From Pseudoips prasinana (Eukaryota; Arthropoda; Insecta; Lepidoptera; Nolidae), in contig OX621240.1 in NCBI GenBank assembly GCA_951640165.1, forward strand, positions 4,972,713-5,036,712: a stretch of 64,000 nucleotides of DNA. The letters run 5' to 3'. Positions 41,001 to 56,000 of this stretch are shown piece by piece; the stretch's first letter is position 1, and each line of letters begins with the position of its first letter. The translations under genes and the position numbers were made by a program. The notes beneath the pieces are model-generated. The model was given only the letters and a program-made list of their open reading frames with translations, did no database searches and had not been told where the DNA came from.

Positions 41001-44000
41001 TGTCACACTAGGGCCGCGCCGTTAGTTCAACCGTAGCATCAAAACAGGAAAGTTATCGGGCGACGGCGACGCGGATGCATTGACCACAACGGAGTCCTAT
41101 GCATAGCAGTATCGAGCCTCAGCCGACGCCCGAGCACTGCGGCGGATACACGCATGCACTATTTATGTAGGCCGCTACAAAACAAAATAAACACAGGCAA
41201 AACAAGAAAAAAGAAATCAAAATATATATATCTAATTAGGAAATAAAAAAAAACAATTAAAAGTATTAAATAAATTAAGTTAGATTACCTATTAAATATT
41301 TTATGTGCATTATATAATTAACCAATATTATAGCGTTATAGGCTATGCAGTTTTTTCGTTCCCACCACATTCAACAAGCCATGTGCCTAACATCTAACGT
41401 CCTAGACACCGAAAGGAACTCGTGCCCAAAACAATCATTTAGCCAGAAAGCAACAAAACCTCCGAGAACGCTATCAGCGAGAATCTCCATTCATCAAAAT
41501 ACACAGTCATACATACATACGAGTACATAATGTATATCTATGGTACAGGCAAGGATAAGCTCTCACCGACAACGCTCCGCAGGAATTCCGCCGTTCTCCG
41601 CCCAAATGACCGCTTCGAAACCGAACCACTCTCAATGTCCGAAGGCAAACTATTGAATATGGTTGGAACTAAAAACTTGTTACATTTTTACCCATAATAA
41701 TTAATGCAAGTGGGCACCTCAAATATTTTACATTGCCTTACCCTGCGCGGCCTCAGGTGCGTCGTTATGAGCTTGTAATCATTACGACCATAATGTTCCA
41801 ACGCTACTAATAGTAATCCTTTCTCATGTACTGGCAACATTTTACACTCTAGGAACAATTCTTCATAATTATTACTTTTACATCTCAATTTTGTTTTATT
41901 GTCTACTAATAATTTCATAAATCTTATTTGTAATTCTTTTATTTTGTCCAAATACGTTTTAAATGTACGTCCATAGCATGCCAGTCCATAGGCGCACAGT
42001 GAATCTACTAGTGCATAATATACAACAATCAAAGTGGCCCTATCCAGTACAGCACTGAGGTGGTGGAATTTTGTACGAACACAGCGTAATTTATCGGACA
42101 GTTTTGAGATGTGCATTTTCCACGAGAAATCAGTATCTATTACTAAACCTAAGTACTTATATTCCGTCACCACCTCAATATCAGCACACTCACACTCCAT
42201 CACTCTGCCGTCGTACACGCTATGCAGGCACTCGTATGTGTGTCCCACGACGCGCGGCGATCGGACGGAAGTTAAGAGGGAAATATGAGTTACGTTCCGA
42301 ATAAAACTGAAGGGTCAAGAGAGGTGCGAGCACACACTTTCTTTCACTCTTTCTCTCATAGCCCGTTTGAAATTTTACTTCCGTTGTGTGGTCTAAAGCG
42401 CACTCATAATTTCAATATATCATCAATCCTCTTTCTATTAAAAAAATATAACTGGCCGTTTTCACTAAAATCACTCACTTAGATAACAAATGTAAAAGTA
42501 TTATATTTTTATAAATTTCAAGAAAACCACTTACTGTTCGTGATAATTAGGTATGATTTTTATAACTGCCCATTTTTATTATTGAAGTCATTGATAAGTG
42601 AAAACGTATTTTCAGTTGATAAATTTCAAGAAGACCACACATTACCTTTGGTTAGCGATATTTTTACATTGTTATTGCCTCAGTCGATTCAATCGTTTTT
42701 TCTTTGATTTTTATTGACAATACATTACATAAAATGAGGAAGTTAAAATAGAATATGTTCAACAAATCATCATTATATTTACGTCAAGCAAAGACTTGTA
42801 CCCCTATTTACAAAAGTTTCGCGGATAGAATGAAATTCGAAACAATTAAAGTTCATAGAGAGAAGGAGTTCGGAAAGCTAATTTTTTTACATAATAGGCA
42901 TAAGAAGTAAATTACTTTAATAATAAAAAAAACCGGCCAAGTGCGAGTCGCACATGTAGGGTTCCGTAACAGCAAGTATTTCAGTTGATTAAATGAAAGG
43001 TAAATTGCGGTTGACGATTTGAGACGTATTAAAAACCAATTTTCGTTGCTAGTTTGCATGGTAATGTACATCATATATTTTTTTTACTTTTATCATTCTC
43101 TTATTTTAGAAGTTACAGGGGGGGGGGGGGGGGGGACACTCATTTTACCACTTTGGGAGTGTCTCTCGCGCAAACTATTCAGTTTAGAAAAAACATATAT
43201 TAGAAACCTCAATATGGTTTTTGAAGACCTATCCACACGTATGGGTACGATGAAAATTTTTTTTTCTGTGTCAATTCTAATAATATTTTTTAATAATTCT
43301 ATGTATGGGGAACCCCCAAAGTTATTGTTCTTTTTCTATTTTTGTGTCAAAATCTTAATGCGGTTCGCAGAATACATCTACTTACCAACTATCAATAGTA
43401 CAGCTCTTATAGTTTCGGAAAAAAGTGGCTTTGACATACGGACGGACAGACAGACCGACATGACGAATCTATAAGAGTTCCGTTTTTTGCCATTTGGCTA
43501 CGGAACCCTAAAAAACATAACACACACTACTATGCCTTTGACTCACTGACAAGTTAAGAAGAGATGATAAACTAGAGTGTCAAACAAAATATTATTAATT
43601 TTAATATTATTTGACTTTAATGTCTATAGTCTTTGACGATAGAACCTTAATGGCCAAATTTCGAACGAGAAAATAATAAAGTTAAAATTCTACAGAGATA
43701 CAAATTTAATTGAGTATGGCAATTATAGTAACCACATAGCTCGTAGAACCGATGGCCACTGGGACGGAAAGATTCTCAAGTGGCGATCACGTACCGGAAG
43801 ACGCAGCGTGGACAGGTCCCCTACAAGGTGAACCGTCGATGCGGGAAGCCGCTGGATGCGGGGCAGAACAAGACCGGCCTTGGGGGAGGCCTTTGTCCAT
43901 CAGTGGACGTTTTTCGGCTGATATGATGACTCACCTTGCTGAACTTGATATCGTTTGTGTCTGCGTGAAATAATCCGGTTCCGTTGCCATGACTACATAG

Positions 44001-47000
44001 ACCCCGTCTGCCAAGTGTGGCAATTATGTCCTAACCAGCTGACATATAAATATGTATGTATTAAGACACTTACCATTTAAATTGTAAGTTAAATTCATTC
44101 CACCAGTCAAACTGTGCATTATATCAAACTCCGGCATCAGTTCATCTTCCATACAAAGCTCGTCCTCATCAGAATTCATATCAGGAGCCGCCAACTTGAG
44201 CAACGCCTGTTAATTTTAAATAGCAATTAGACACTGGCCGTGTTTGGACGGGTTGCTAGAATTACCTCCGCTCTGTTGTTCAAAATTGAGTTATATTAGT
44301 ATGTAAATAATACGTGTTTTTAATTAACAAGGGGTTGTGTCTAGCTTCCAGCTAACCTGATTAAAAGCGTAGTCGCCTGGATGTGGTCTATGGTAGATCA
44401 CTCGTATAAGCTAGCTGATCTAAACCAATAATATAATTGTAAGCTTACATTTTTGTATGTTTGTTTGCAAAGGATAAACTTACAAAACTGCTTTACATAT
44501 TTAAAAATATTGCACTATAGAAATTCACATTATCAGCGGGTTACGTGGACTTTATTTTATTTACAAAAATTAGACATACCGCTAAAATTTGCACAGTGTA
44601 TCTCTAGGTATCATAAATTTGCCTCTTAGTAATTTATTTTATAATTTTTAATAATTAACGTCGTCGTCCGCACTAAAGGAATAAATCGTGGGGCGCTTAA
44701 GAAACATCCAATTCATGGACACAAGCATAATTATTTGGCGTGGTCTGCAAAAGTTATTGAAATCACTATTACCCACGAAAACACCATTGGGTTGGGTTGG
44801 GTTACCTTTACGTTAAAACGTCTAAGAATTATAGATTAATCACAATAGCCACATACTTATATATTTCTAAATACATACATACTATAAATAAATTACACCC
44901 AGAGACAACAAACACAATAATCGTACTCATCACATAAAGATTTGTCCCAAATTCCAAATCTCACTGAATCGCATCGAACGAAATAGTCGGAGTCACCACT
45001 ACACCAACTGGTCAATCCTTAAAATACAATACAATACTCTTTATAATAAAGAGTACTCTTTATAATAAAGAGTACTCTTTATAATAAAGAGTATTGTACA
45101 CCAAATGAATTACAAAAAATAGAACTTAACTACTAGCATAATAATGTACAAAGGGCAGTTTTATCGCTAGCTGCGATTTCTTACAGACACCCTTAGGATG
45201 GACAGGAGTTGTATGAAATGAAAACGGGTAAAAGGTGTAACAAGTTCAGTAAAAGGATAAAGATTAAAAGGAACAGAAAGAGTAGATATCAAATATTAAA
45301 TACCCTACACCTACACTTTGTTGGTAAATATATACTATGTATACATAATTTATATGTACTTATAATAATATGCTGTACTTAAAACAATAATAATATCCTG
45401 AGTCATTATTTACACACGGTCATGTCATCCTAAACTAAGCAGAGCTTGTACTATGGAAATCGGATAACTGATATATAACATATACTACTTTTCTTTTGTA
45501 AATACATACTTATATAAATATCCTTTGCCTACCTATAAGGTAAATAAAATTTTCGTGATTTGGACGTCGATTTTCTCTACCATCATCAATTAATGGATGG
45601 AGTTGAACAGAATATGAATCTCAGCTAGATTACATATATGCAAATATGATATGAGATCGTTTTCAATGCAGATATTCATCAGACAGAATTCAAATCAGGA
45701 GCCGCGAACTTGAGTGGCGCCTGTCAGATTTTAATTAGCAATTAGACGCGTGCGAGTGATGAATTTTGATAACTTAGGTTTAATATTTCAGACAAGCTGT
45801 GCGCCGCGGTTTTGCCCGCGTTAAACTTTATAGATTATAGCTTATCTGTTAATCCAGGGTGTCAGCTAACTCCATACCAAACTTTATTGAAATCGCTCCA
45901 GCCGTTTAGACGCGATGAAGTATCAAACATATACACTCACATAGTCACTAACTTCCGCATTTATAATACTAGTGTGATTTCATTTAGCTGTATTTAGATA
46001 AAATGTATCGAGAGATCTCAAGCTAGACAGATCCTGTACTATGGTCACCAGAAAAACTGATTAAATTACTTGTACATTTTTTTAAATTTACATACTTAGT
46101 TTATGAATGAATAAAATATTTATTTGCTTAAATATAGGTACAGGGTTGTTAGGTACATTATATACTTATCCAACTATATTTGACATAGATATCTCGTGCA
46201 AAAATTTTAAACAATGTCAACTATAATATTAATAATTTAATTTAAAACAAATAAAATGTCAAACACAAAAAGACGATACAAAATAATAAAGTGAAAACAT
46301 TAAAAGAGTATTAGATAAAAACATTACATTAAAAATAAACAGATTACAAGCATGTCAAATTTTAAAACTTATATTTAAGAAAGTTATTTTAAATAATTTT
46401 ATTAAATAATTAATTAAATTTTAGATAAATTACTCCCAGACACCGAACAAATAATCGTATTCATCACAAAAAGATTTGTCTTGGGTTGGGATCGAACCCA
46501 CAACCTCTAGCTTAGTAGTCAGGGTCAATAACCTCTAGACCAACATTTTAGCCCAAAAAAGTCCCACTGCTGGGCACGGGCTGGAATTAGAGATGTAAAA
46601 TGACTGAATATGACTAGTCACTATATGTAGTAAAAATATTAGACTTAAACTAGATAATTAAACATAATCTCTTGACAATTACTTGATACGAGCTAGCTAA
46701 ATATCAGTGCTATAATAAAATAAATTTTATAAATGTTTTCATACAATGTGTACCTAAATATCTATGTTACTAGAAATAATAATGTATACAACTATATTAC
46801 TACAAACATGTTCTGACTGTTTACAAGCGCTTTTTTAAAGTCTACGTGAATAAAAACCTTTTTTATTTATTTTATTATTTATAATTGTCATAAGCCTTAA
46901 ATGACCGGTCATTTACTGTCAAATTCAGTCAATTTGACTCAAATATTATTGTCTATTCTCGACTATTATTTATTTATTTAGGTACCCAATTTATATGCCA

Positions 47001-50000
47001 GTTTAAATGAAGCAACGTTTTATTTTCTATTCAGTATATCATGAGAGGATAAGACGACATCTAAATCAATGCGCGAGGCGATGCGACGTTGCCATTTTGT
47101 CTTAAATGCACGCATGATTAGAAATAAAAATGATTAACACTATATAATAATACTCATATAGTCATAAAAACCACTTTTTTGTTTCAATTTATAAATTGTA
47201 AGCTTTTGTCAACGACAAAAACTTAAAAGGTACTTATTACTGAAATCAAATTGACTGAAAATGACCGTTTTTGACAGTTAATGACCAATTTTGACCAATT
47301 TGACCGTAAATGACAGTCAGTCTAATTCAGTCATTTTCAACACTAGTTGGAATAGGATATTGTTTCACCTTTTACGACCCCCTCGGTATGAGACGGGGTA
47401 GTGACATTACATATTCTTAATCCGTCACTACACGGATAGACCAACGGACCAGTCATATAGACAAGTAGTTAAAAATACCTTTAATAAATAAATAAATATC
47501 CTGGGACATTATTCACACACGGCCATCTGATCCCAAACTAATCAGAGCTTGTACTATGGAAACCAGATAACTGATATACTAAATCTTTTTTTTTTGTAAA
47601 TACATACTTATATAGATTATGTACACCCAAACTCAGGACAAACAGCATTTTCATGTTCACAAAAAAACGAGTTATAAAAAATAAAATTTAAGGCGGGTAA
47701 AACCACGGGGCACAGTTAGTCATTATAAAACCAAAACTAATCAACTCAAAAACAAACATCAAGTGATAGTAATAGGTCTTTACCTATGAAATTGCCGTTT
47801 TGTATGAAAAAATTTAAACGAATTTTTTTCATGAATTTTTTTATTTGTATTAATCGAAGTAATCACCCATGCAATCAATGCATCTTTGCCATCGCAGTGG
47901 CAGTTTATTGATGCCCTTCTTAAAGAAATCAGCTGGACGGGAGGCAACAAATTCTTCAAAGGCATTTTGTACTGCCTCTCGGGTATTGAATTTTTTTCCC
48001 GCCAAGAAGTTATCCAAATTCTGGAAAAAGTAGTAGTCTGTAGGCGCAAGGTCTGGTGAGTAGGGCGGATGACGGAGAGCTTCCAACCCCAGTTCTTGCA
48101 ACTTGGAGACCGTCTGCTGTGCAGTATGAGGTCGCGCGTTGTCGTGCAGGAGCAGCGGAGACGAGCGATTGACCAATGCTGGTTGGAGATGCGCCAGCTT
48201 CTCCATCATTGTGCTCAGTTCTTCACAGTACACATCTGCAGTAATGATCACCCCGTTTGGTAAGAAGCTGTGATGAATCACACCGGCGCTAGACCACCAA
48301 ACAGTGACCATCACTTTTCTAGGGGTAAGTTTTCGTTTAGGGCATTGTTTAGGTGCTGAACCAGGATCCAACCAACTTGCTGAGCGCTTGCGGTTATCAA
48401 ACAGAATCCATTTTTCATCGCAGGTAACAATGCGGTTCAAAATTCCTTCATTTGTGTGTCTGTTGAGCAGTGCAAGGCACGTCTCGACGCGTACTTCGCG
48501 CTGGCGATCATTGAGTTCGTGGGGCACCCATTTGTCAAGCTTTTTTACCTTGCCAATTTGACGCAAATGGACCAATATTGTTTTGACGCTAACGTCGAAA
48601 GCTGCTGCTAATTCAGCCGTAGATTGTGTATCATCAGCTTCCACAACCGCCTTTAATTCGTCATTGTCGACCAAAGTCTTCGGACGACCGCGAGGTTCAT
48701 TTTTCAGGTCGAAATTTCCAGAACGGAAGCGAGCAAACCAATAACAGGTGGTGCGTTGGTTTGTAGTGTTAGCTCCGTAAACGTCGTTGATGTTGCGTGC
48801 CGCTTGTGCCGCGTTGCTGCCACGACGGTACTCATATTCCATAATTACTCGAATTTTTAACGTATCCATGATGACGAAAAAGATTGAAATGCGATGAAAA
48901 TGTAACACTAATCAATAAAGAAATGACTACTTTTGGAAAAAAGAATCCATGTTTTTAAAATAAAATTAATTTGAAATTAGAATTCTTAGCCAAACAAAAA
49001 TTATTTTGATTTGAAATGGCCAGTACTGCAGAACGGCAATTTCATAGGTAAAGACCTAATACAAACAGAAGAGTAAATTTGTCATTATACCCTAACCACA
49101 AAATAGGTAGGAAAACAGGCCAGTAGGTATTTTGATTAGACTTAACCAGCCTATCAGATTTACATAATTCGTTGTGACACTAACAAAATAACCCAATTTT
49201 CATCCATCAAGTAATTTCACTGAGTTACCAAAGATATAAAACAAAATAGACTTCGCAAGTTTTAAGAGTCTGAGTAACAAGAACTAGTTCCTAAACGAGT
49301 TCCTATGGTAGAATGGGCAAGCAGGAAAATCCACTAAGCAACAAGCTTCACCGCTTCGTTGTTACCATTACAACGTACCGTTCATAGTACTTTAGAATGT
49401 TCTTCCGAACAACGTGTTCACAGACATGGATTTATTCGAGCCTAGAGTGAATAGGCATTTTATGGACAACCGCTGATCACATTCAGCCTTCGCTAACCAT
49501 CTGGTGAGTATTCGTTCATTTTAAACTCTGTCAACTCCGTAATAATGTTTTAAGAAAGATTATCTTTCTTTTTGTACTAGAATAGGAATCTTAAACTATA
49601 CTCATGGTGCTTTCGCAGGCCTCTCAAGTTGCAATGTTCTAGTTTTATAAGGCCCTACCCTCTCTATATCATTATGTCTCCCGCTTTGCTCTGGAGGGAA
49701 GTGAAATTACCTTTTTTCCAAGTCCTTATCTCTGCCTGTTGAAATTTGTTGCTGAATCCAAGACAGACTAAGCAATTCCCCGGGACATGCCAATGAAATG
49801 ATACTGGGCGGTGAGGGCCTCACCGCCCAGTGTCATTTCATTGAGGGCCACTGTTTTGATCTTGGCTTACAGAAGTTGCAGTGATAAGAAGGAGGGACTA
49901 ATCCCAATTGCCAACATTCATAAAAAAAACGTTTGCAATAGAAAAATTGTGGAACATATAATTCCCACGAATTTTCATGATTTAGTTTTCTTTTAACTTA

Positions 50001-53000
50001 TGAATTAGGCTTCAATTTGCTACCAAGCTATAATTTTTACAAAAATAAAAATCTGACCAAAACTACCACTGTGCCACACAATGGCATGTAGTCCAAATAA
50101 CTATAATAATAATAATATCCTGGGACATTATTTACACACGGCCATCTGATCCCATCTAAGCAGAGCTTGTACTATGAAAACCACTTAACTGGTATGTTAC
50201 ATACACTACTTTTCTCTTGTAAATACGTACTTATTTAGATAATTACACACAGACTCAGGAGAAACAGTCATATTGATGCACACAAATATCTGTCCTAAAT
50301 GGGAATCACCTGCAGCATGATAGGCAAGCATTTATCAACCACGACAACTGGCCCGACTGAACGAGGGTGCAGTTTCTATTTCCTCTTATATCTACGTCTG
50401 TTCTTTGAATACTTTCTCATTAGGAATTCTGCAGCACTATGCCGCTCAATTACATCGCCGACGTTTGCGGTAACCAGAGAATAAATCTCCAATTTATTTC
50501 GCAATAAACGCTTCGGTACTTCCAGGGGCTGGCTTTGGAGCGGAAAGATGAGCGAATGTTTTGTTTTGTTGGACTTTTTACTACATACAAGAGGTAACAT
50601 AGAAAGTAAACATAAATAAATAACGTTTTATGCGCCACAGTCATGAGTATTTGACAAACCGAAATGTGTCCAGAAGAAGTTTAAATTGTCTATGAAACTG
50701 AACAGCATGTGTGATTGGTCATAACACTTCTATACCAACTATGTATATTGGATTCGAAGCTGGTGGTCCTGGGTCGAATCCCGGTAAGTGCAAATATTAT
50801 ATTATATATATTTTGTTTCTGAGTCATGGATGTTTTCTATGTATTTAAGTATTTATCTATCTATATAAGTATGTACATCGTCACCTGGTACCCATAGTAC
50901 AAGCTTTGCTTAGTTTGGGGCTAGGATGATCTGTATGATATTGTCCCCAAATATTATTATTATTAAATAAAGACCATTTTATTTCAACCTCAGTGTTCAT
51001 GGTTTGATTCCTATTAGTATTATGGCTTGGTAAAAAATTAAGCTATCTTAATTACCGATTTGAATAATATAGAATCAACTTTAAGCTCTCTACATGACTA
51101 TAAATGTATGCAAAGTTTCTGGAATCGTTCCTACAAGTACTTAAAACTGCATACTCCTATACATTCAACAATATTTATGGACAAGTCATTTGCCGTTGAA
51201 GCAGTAAGGTTATGGAACGCCCTGCCAATTAATATAAGACGTGCCCAAACTGTTGTTGCTACGTTTAATAAAGGTCTTAAAGAACACTACCTGCGTTTGT
51301 AAAGCTCCTTCCTCTTTTATATATTATTTATGTATTTTGTTATTTTATATATTATACACTGTATTGTATTGTATAGAATTATATTATGTAATGTTTATGT
51401 ATGTATTTATGTTTATCATATATGTAGACATAGGTACCATGTATTTGGTATGCCCCTTTACACTATTATACACATTTTATACATCTATTTATCCACTACT
51501 TCATTTGTTGCACATCCACTTTTTAAAATAATTACAGCTCCTATCCATCCAAGGTTGTCTGGAAGAAATCGCTTAGTGCGATAAGACCGCCCATTGTACT
51601 AAATTGTATTATTATTTTTTGTCCTACCTATTTATCCTGCTTGTGTGTACAATAAAGAGTACCTATTCTATTCTATTCTACAAAAACACGTTTTTATCAA
51701 CCAAGTCTCCCGCTTTGTTCTGGAGGGAAGTGGAGCTACATTTTTCCAACTCCTCTTTGTTTCTTTCTGATGATATTCGATACAGTTGAAGTAATTCTGG
51801 GGACATGCCTGAGCCTTGCCGCTCAACGTCATTTCAGTGTGTGCCACTGTTGATCCCGGCTTGGCTGGAGGAGCTGCAGTGCAGGGTAAAAGGTACAGAC
51901 TAGTCCCAAGACATAATCAAACAAAATCTATACGGGACCATTCCGAAGGATTTATCTATAAAATAAAACTAGAACGATCGATATTGGTTCACAATACATA
52001 CAAAAAAGATACAGCCGAGATGATAAACTTCGGAAGGGCTTTTTTTTAAAGGCAAAGCCCGCACTGTTAATGAATCCGTGCGTCGCGGGGTACTTTACAA
52101 ACATAATTATAATTAACGGTCACATAGTAAACCCCGACTCAGAACAACTATAGCTGTTTTTCACTTCAATATATAGCTGTTTTTCGTTAATTGTAGACTA
52201 CTTTACGGCGTAGGCATAGCATACTAATTAAATAAGCTTTCTTCATTAAAATGTGAACCTGTCGAACTAAGTTTTAGAGTAATGATAGTATACTGCCCTA
52301 ATATAAGTTATGTTACATGTTACTTGTGATAATAATGTAAATATTTAATTATTTGAAGTGGTAAATACTCAATATTCATTATTTAATATAGGTACATGTA
52401 CATGCATCGAAGTATGGGACAATAAGCACGTAAGTAGGTACAAATATAAAAAGCAGTTCCCATATATTCGAATAAAATTAAATAAATAAATAAAATAAAA
52501 AGGTTTTTATTTACGTAGACTTTAAAAAAGCGCTTGTAAATAGTCAGAACATGTTTGTAGTAATACAGTTATTATTTCTAGTTGCTTATTACAGATATTT
52601 AGTTACATGGAATGTTAAAACATTTATACAATTTATTTTATAATAGTAGTGATATTTAGCTAGCTTGTATTAAGTTATTGTCAAGGAGATTATGTTTAGG
52701 TTTAATCATTGAAATTTATATTTTACTACATATTGTCTGAATGGTTCTGTCTATATTAAGGTATTCAGTATTATTATTATAACGGACCTTGTGTTTAAAA
52801 CGACGGTCGCGCTTTAATGCTACCACCGGATCCAATGCGCCCCAACTGAGAAGACCCAGCGAAACAAACTCAGCAGGTTCATCTACACCGGTTTCAACAC
52901 GGCCCAGTTGAGACGGTCCGGCGAAACGTACTCAAGCGGGCATGAACACGGGATTTGGTCCACTTAAAGTAATTATTTAGTAGGCAAACACAATATCTGC

Positions 53001-56000
53001 TCGATCGGTTGTCTGAATGAATATTAATTTAGATAATATTTATGAAACAAAAAAAAACATTGAAACAATAACATTATTAATTTTGAGACAGAGTCAATAA
53101 ATTTAAATTTTGTATATGTTAGCAATCATATTACAGATAGTCACAGATAGTTCACGTAACTCAACAAATTAGTCATGTCTGTATGGCTACAAGATCTCCA
53201 GCGAGCAATGTGCAGGTAGGTGGTAAGCGCCAGGCGTCTTTGTCATCGATGTACTCTTTAGTGGTATAATAACCCCTTGCCATAAGTACACGTTTAATAT
53301 GTGTCCTGAAACTTGTGTCAGGCAGATCAGTAATATGAGTAGGAAGCTTGTTATAAAACCTAATACAATTTCCTAAAAATGATTTATTCGTTTTGCTGAC
53401 TCTAAAGCCCGGAATTGCAAGTTTGTCTTTATTCCTAGTATTTATGTTATGCAGGTCACTTTTTTTTCTATAGTTATTAATATTTTTTCTAACATACAAT
53501 ATATTCTGATATATATACTCAGATGGCACCGTTAGTATATTTACTTCTTTAAACAAAGTTCGCAAAGATTCGCGACTACCTAACCCATAAATGGCTCTTA
53601 CTGCTCTGATATGATATGAGGGCGTTCAACCCTCCGTGCCTCGGAGAGCACGTTAATCCGTCGGTCCCGGTAGTTAAGATAATATCATTAACAATCGTTA
53701 ATTACTGGTATTTACTTGTAAGTATGACCACCAGGATATATTTACTATGTTCCAACATAATGTACACTCATACAAAGGGTGCATTCATTTAATTTATGTT
53801 TGTTCTCAGTCCTCACCTTGTATTAAATATTAACATTATTATCTATAAATGTATAACAGGCAACGCGCTTGGTGAACATGAAATGTACTAAACTTGATTG
53901 TTAAACCCAGGAGTTATTACATAATAACTCCTGGGTTTAACAATCAAGTTCATCAAACAATAGTTAACAAGGCCCAGTGTACATACACTGGGCCTTGTTA
54001 ACTATTGTTACTGATATATGAAAATAAAGAACTTTAAAAATCAATCAAATCAATAAACTTAAACATGCGGGAATCAAACCCAGGACACGAAGTGGCGAGG
54101 CGATTGCCTTAACCGCTACACCACACTTTTTGATGAACTACTTAAGCGGAATGTAGATAGTAAAACGCAGCTTAGCTCAACTTGCTACCGAATCTCAATA
54201 CAAGAATGCGTAAACCTCAATATTATAGGGTAGCGATAAACCCATTATGTACTCCGTTCTTAACCTGCTTGTGCTAGAAAGGTAATCATTTTGATTGCCT
54301 TTTCATCGTTTGCGAAACTAAATTTCTAAGAAGTATTTCTGGTTAAATATTTCTGGTTACCTGCAATTGTAATTTTTATCTAGTTTGCAAATTATGGTGA
54401 CTATACCTAACTATATGTAATTTTTTTACTGCCGCTTTGGTCTAGTGGTGGCGTGATCAATTGCGAATAATGAGGTCCTGAGTTCAATTCTCGGGTCAGG
54501 CTAAATATGAGATTTTGGATTATTTTTCTGTTTAGATAATAATTTTTCAGTATCAGCCCTAAGTCTAAGACTGAGTTGACGGCATCGCATCCCCGTGATA
54601 GAGCACGACGTTGGTCCTGTACCTGACCTCTTTCCAGATTTGTCATTAGGCGTCTCATAGGATTACGAGAGTGATGGAATAAAAAGTTTCCCTGTGTATT
54701 ATATTGTGCGTGAAATACCGAATAAAAATAAGCGACCCGACAGGACCTGCGCATAAATTATGAGCCCGGTGCGCGTATAAGTGCGCAGTTTTAGTAGTTT
54801 GACAGTTCTAAGTGTACCCTGTTCTTTTCATACAAGCTATAATAGAGTGAGATGCAATGATATTTAATTTATTTTAGTGGTCTAAAATACAGGATCGTCA
54901 GAAATATAGTTTTAATTTAGAATAAAAAAGGAGAGCCGTGTAAGTCAGAAAAAACAAGTAATTTGACGCCTGCTCGATCCAACAATTAAGCTTTCTAGAC
55001 CGTTATTGATAAAAAGAGTGTTTTAGATCTCACGACTGAAGCAAAACTTAAAACATAACTGGTTATGAGAGAAAGAAAATGTGTGCTCACATCTCTCTTT
55101 CTTGACTCTCAAGTAATATACGAAGCGTAATTCTCTATCTTTCTATTTTCACTAACTAATCAATCCCTCTCAACTGCCGTTCGCCCCTCCCAATCAGACT
55201 TCCTGTAACGCCAGGCGGATGATGAAAAGTCAGGCGGATTTAAAGAACTATTACTCCTAAAATATCGAAACTATTACCAACCTTACAAATAAGCAAAGGC
55301 CACAAATAAACAACGCTAGCAGACAGTACAATATTGCTGCTCCGCTTGCCATGCCTCTCCCTGTGGCTGTTGAGTGGGGAGAAGGGGAGTAAGGGAGCTT
55401 CAGAGGCATCGACTGGAACCTGATCGCTGACCCATACGCAGCGCCAGGCGCCGAGGTAGTACAGACGAACGAGGTAGCAACCTGGAAATTTAGTCAACTT
55501 AAGTAAAAGGACATAGGTACCATCTTGAATGTCATTGCCAGCTGCTGTAGTGATTAAATCAACGCATTCAAGAAGATTCCACGTCTGGCGCAGCGGCTAA
55601 GACAGTCGCCTCGCCGCTTCGTGTCGCGGGTTCGAGTCCCACGCCGGACAACTATTTGTGTGACCCATAAATAGTCGTTCGAGTCTAGGTGTAATTGTGT
55701 CCGTTTATTATATGTTTTTAAAGTACCCCGCGACACAGGGATTAGATTCCCTAGTGCGGGCGTTATCTTTTGAAAAAAATACAGATATTTTAAAAAGAAT
55801 ACAATTTATTAATAATAATAATATCCTGGGACATTATTTATACACGGCCACCTGATCCCAAATAAGCAGAGCTTGTACTATGGAAACCAGATAACTAATA
55901 TACTACATATACTACTTTTCCTCCGTTCCTTCCTAACATCCGTTGGTCTGATTGCATTCGGAATACGGAAGTGCTGCGGAGAGCTAATATTATGGGGATT

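Noticed and set aside
43118..43135. 18-G run as a G-quadruplex regulator
   Set aside because: It is a homopolymer inside a transposon copy and could be partly an assembly artefact; no link to a promoter.
43019..43474. 151-codon open frame on the plus strand
   Set aside because: It runs through the AACCGGCCAAG repeat and an 18-G run; the related copy at 60.5 kb does not keep the frame.
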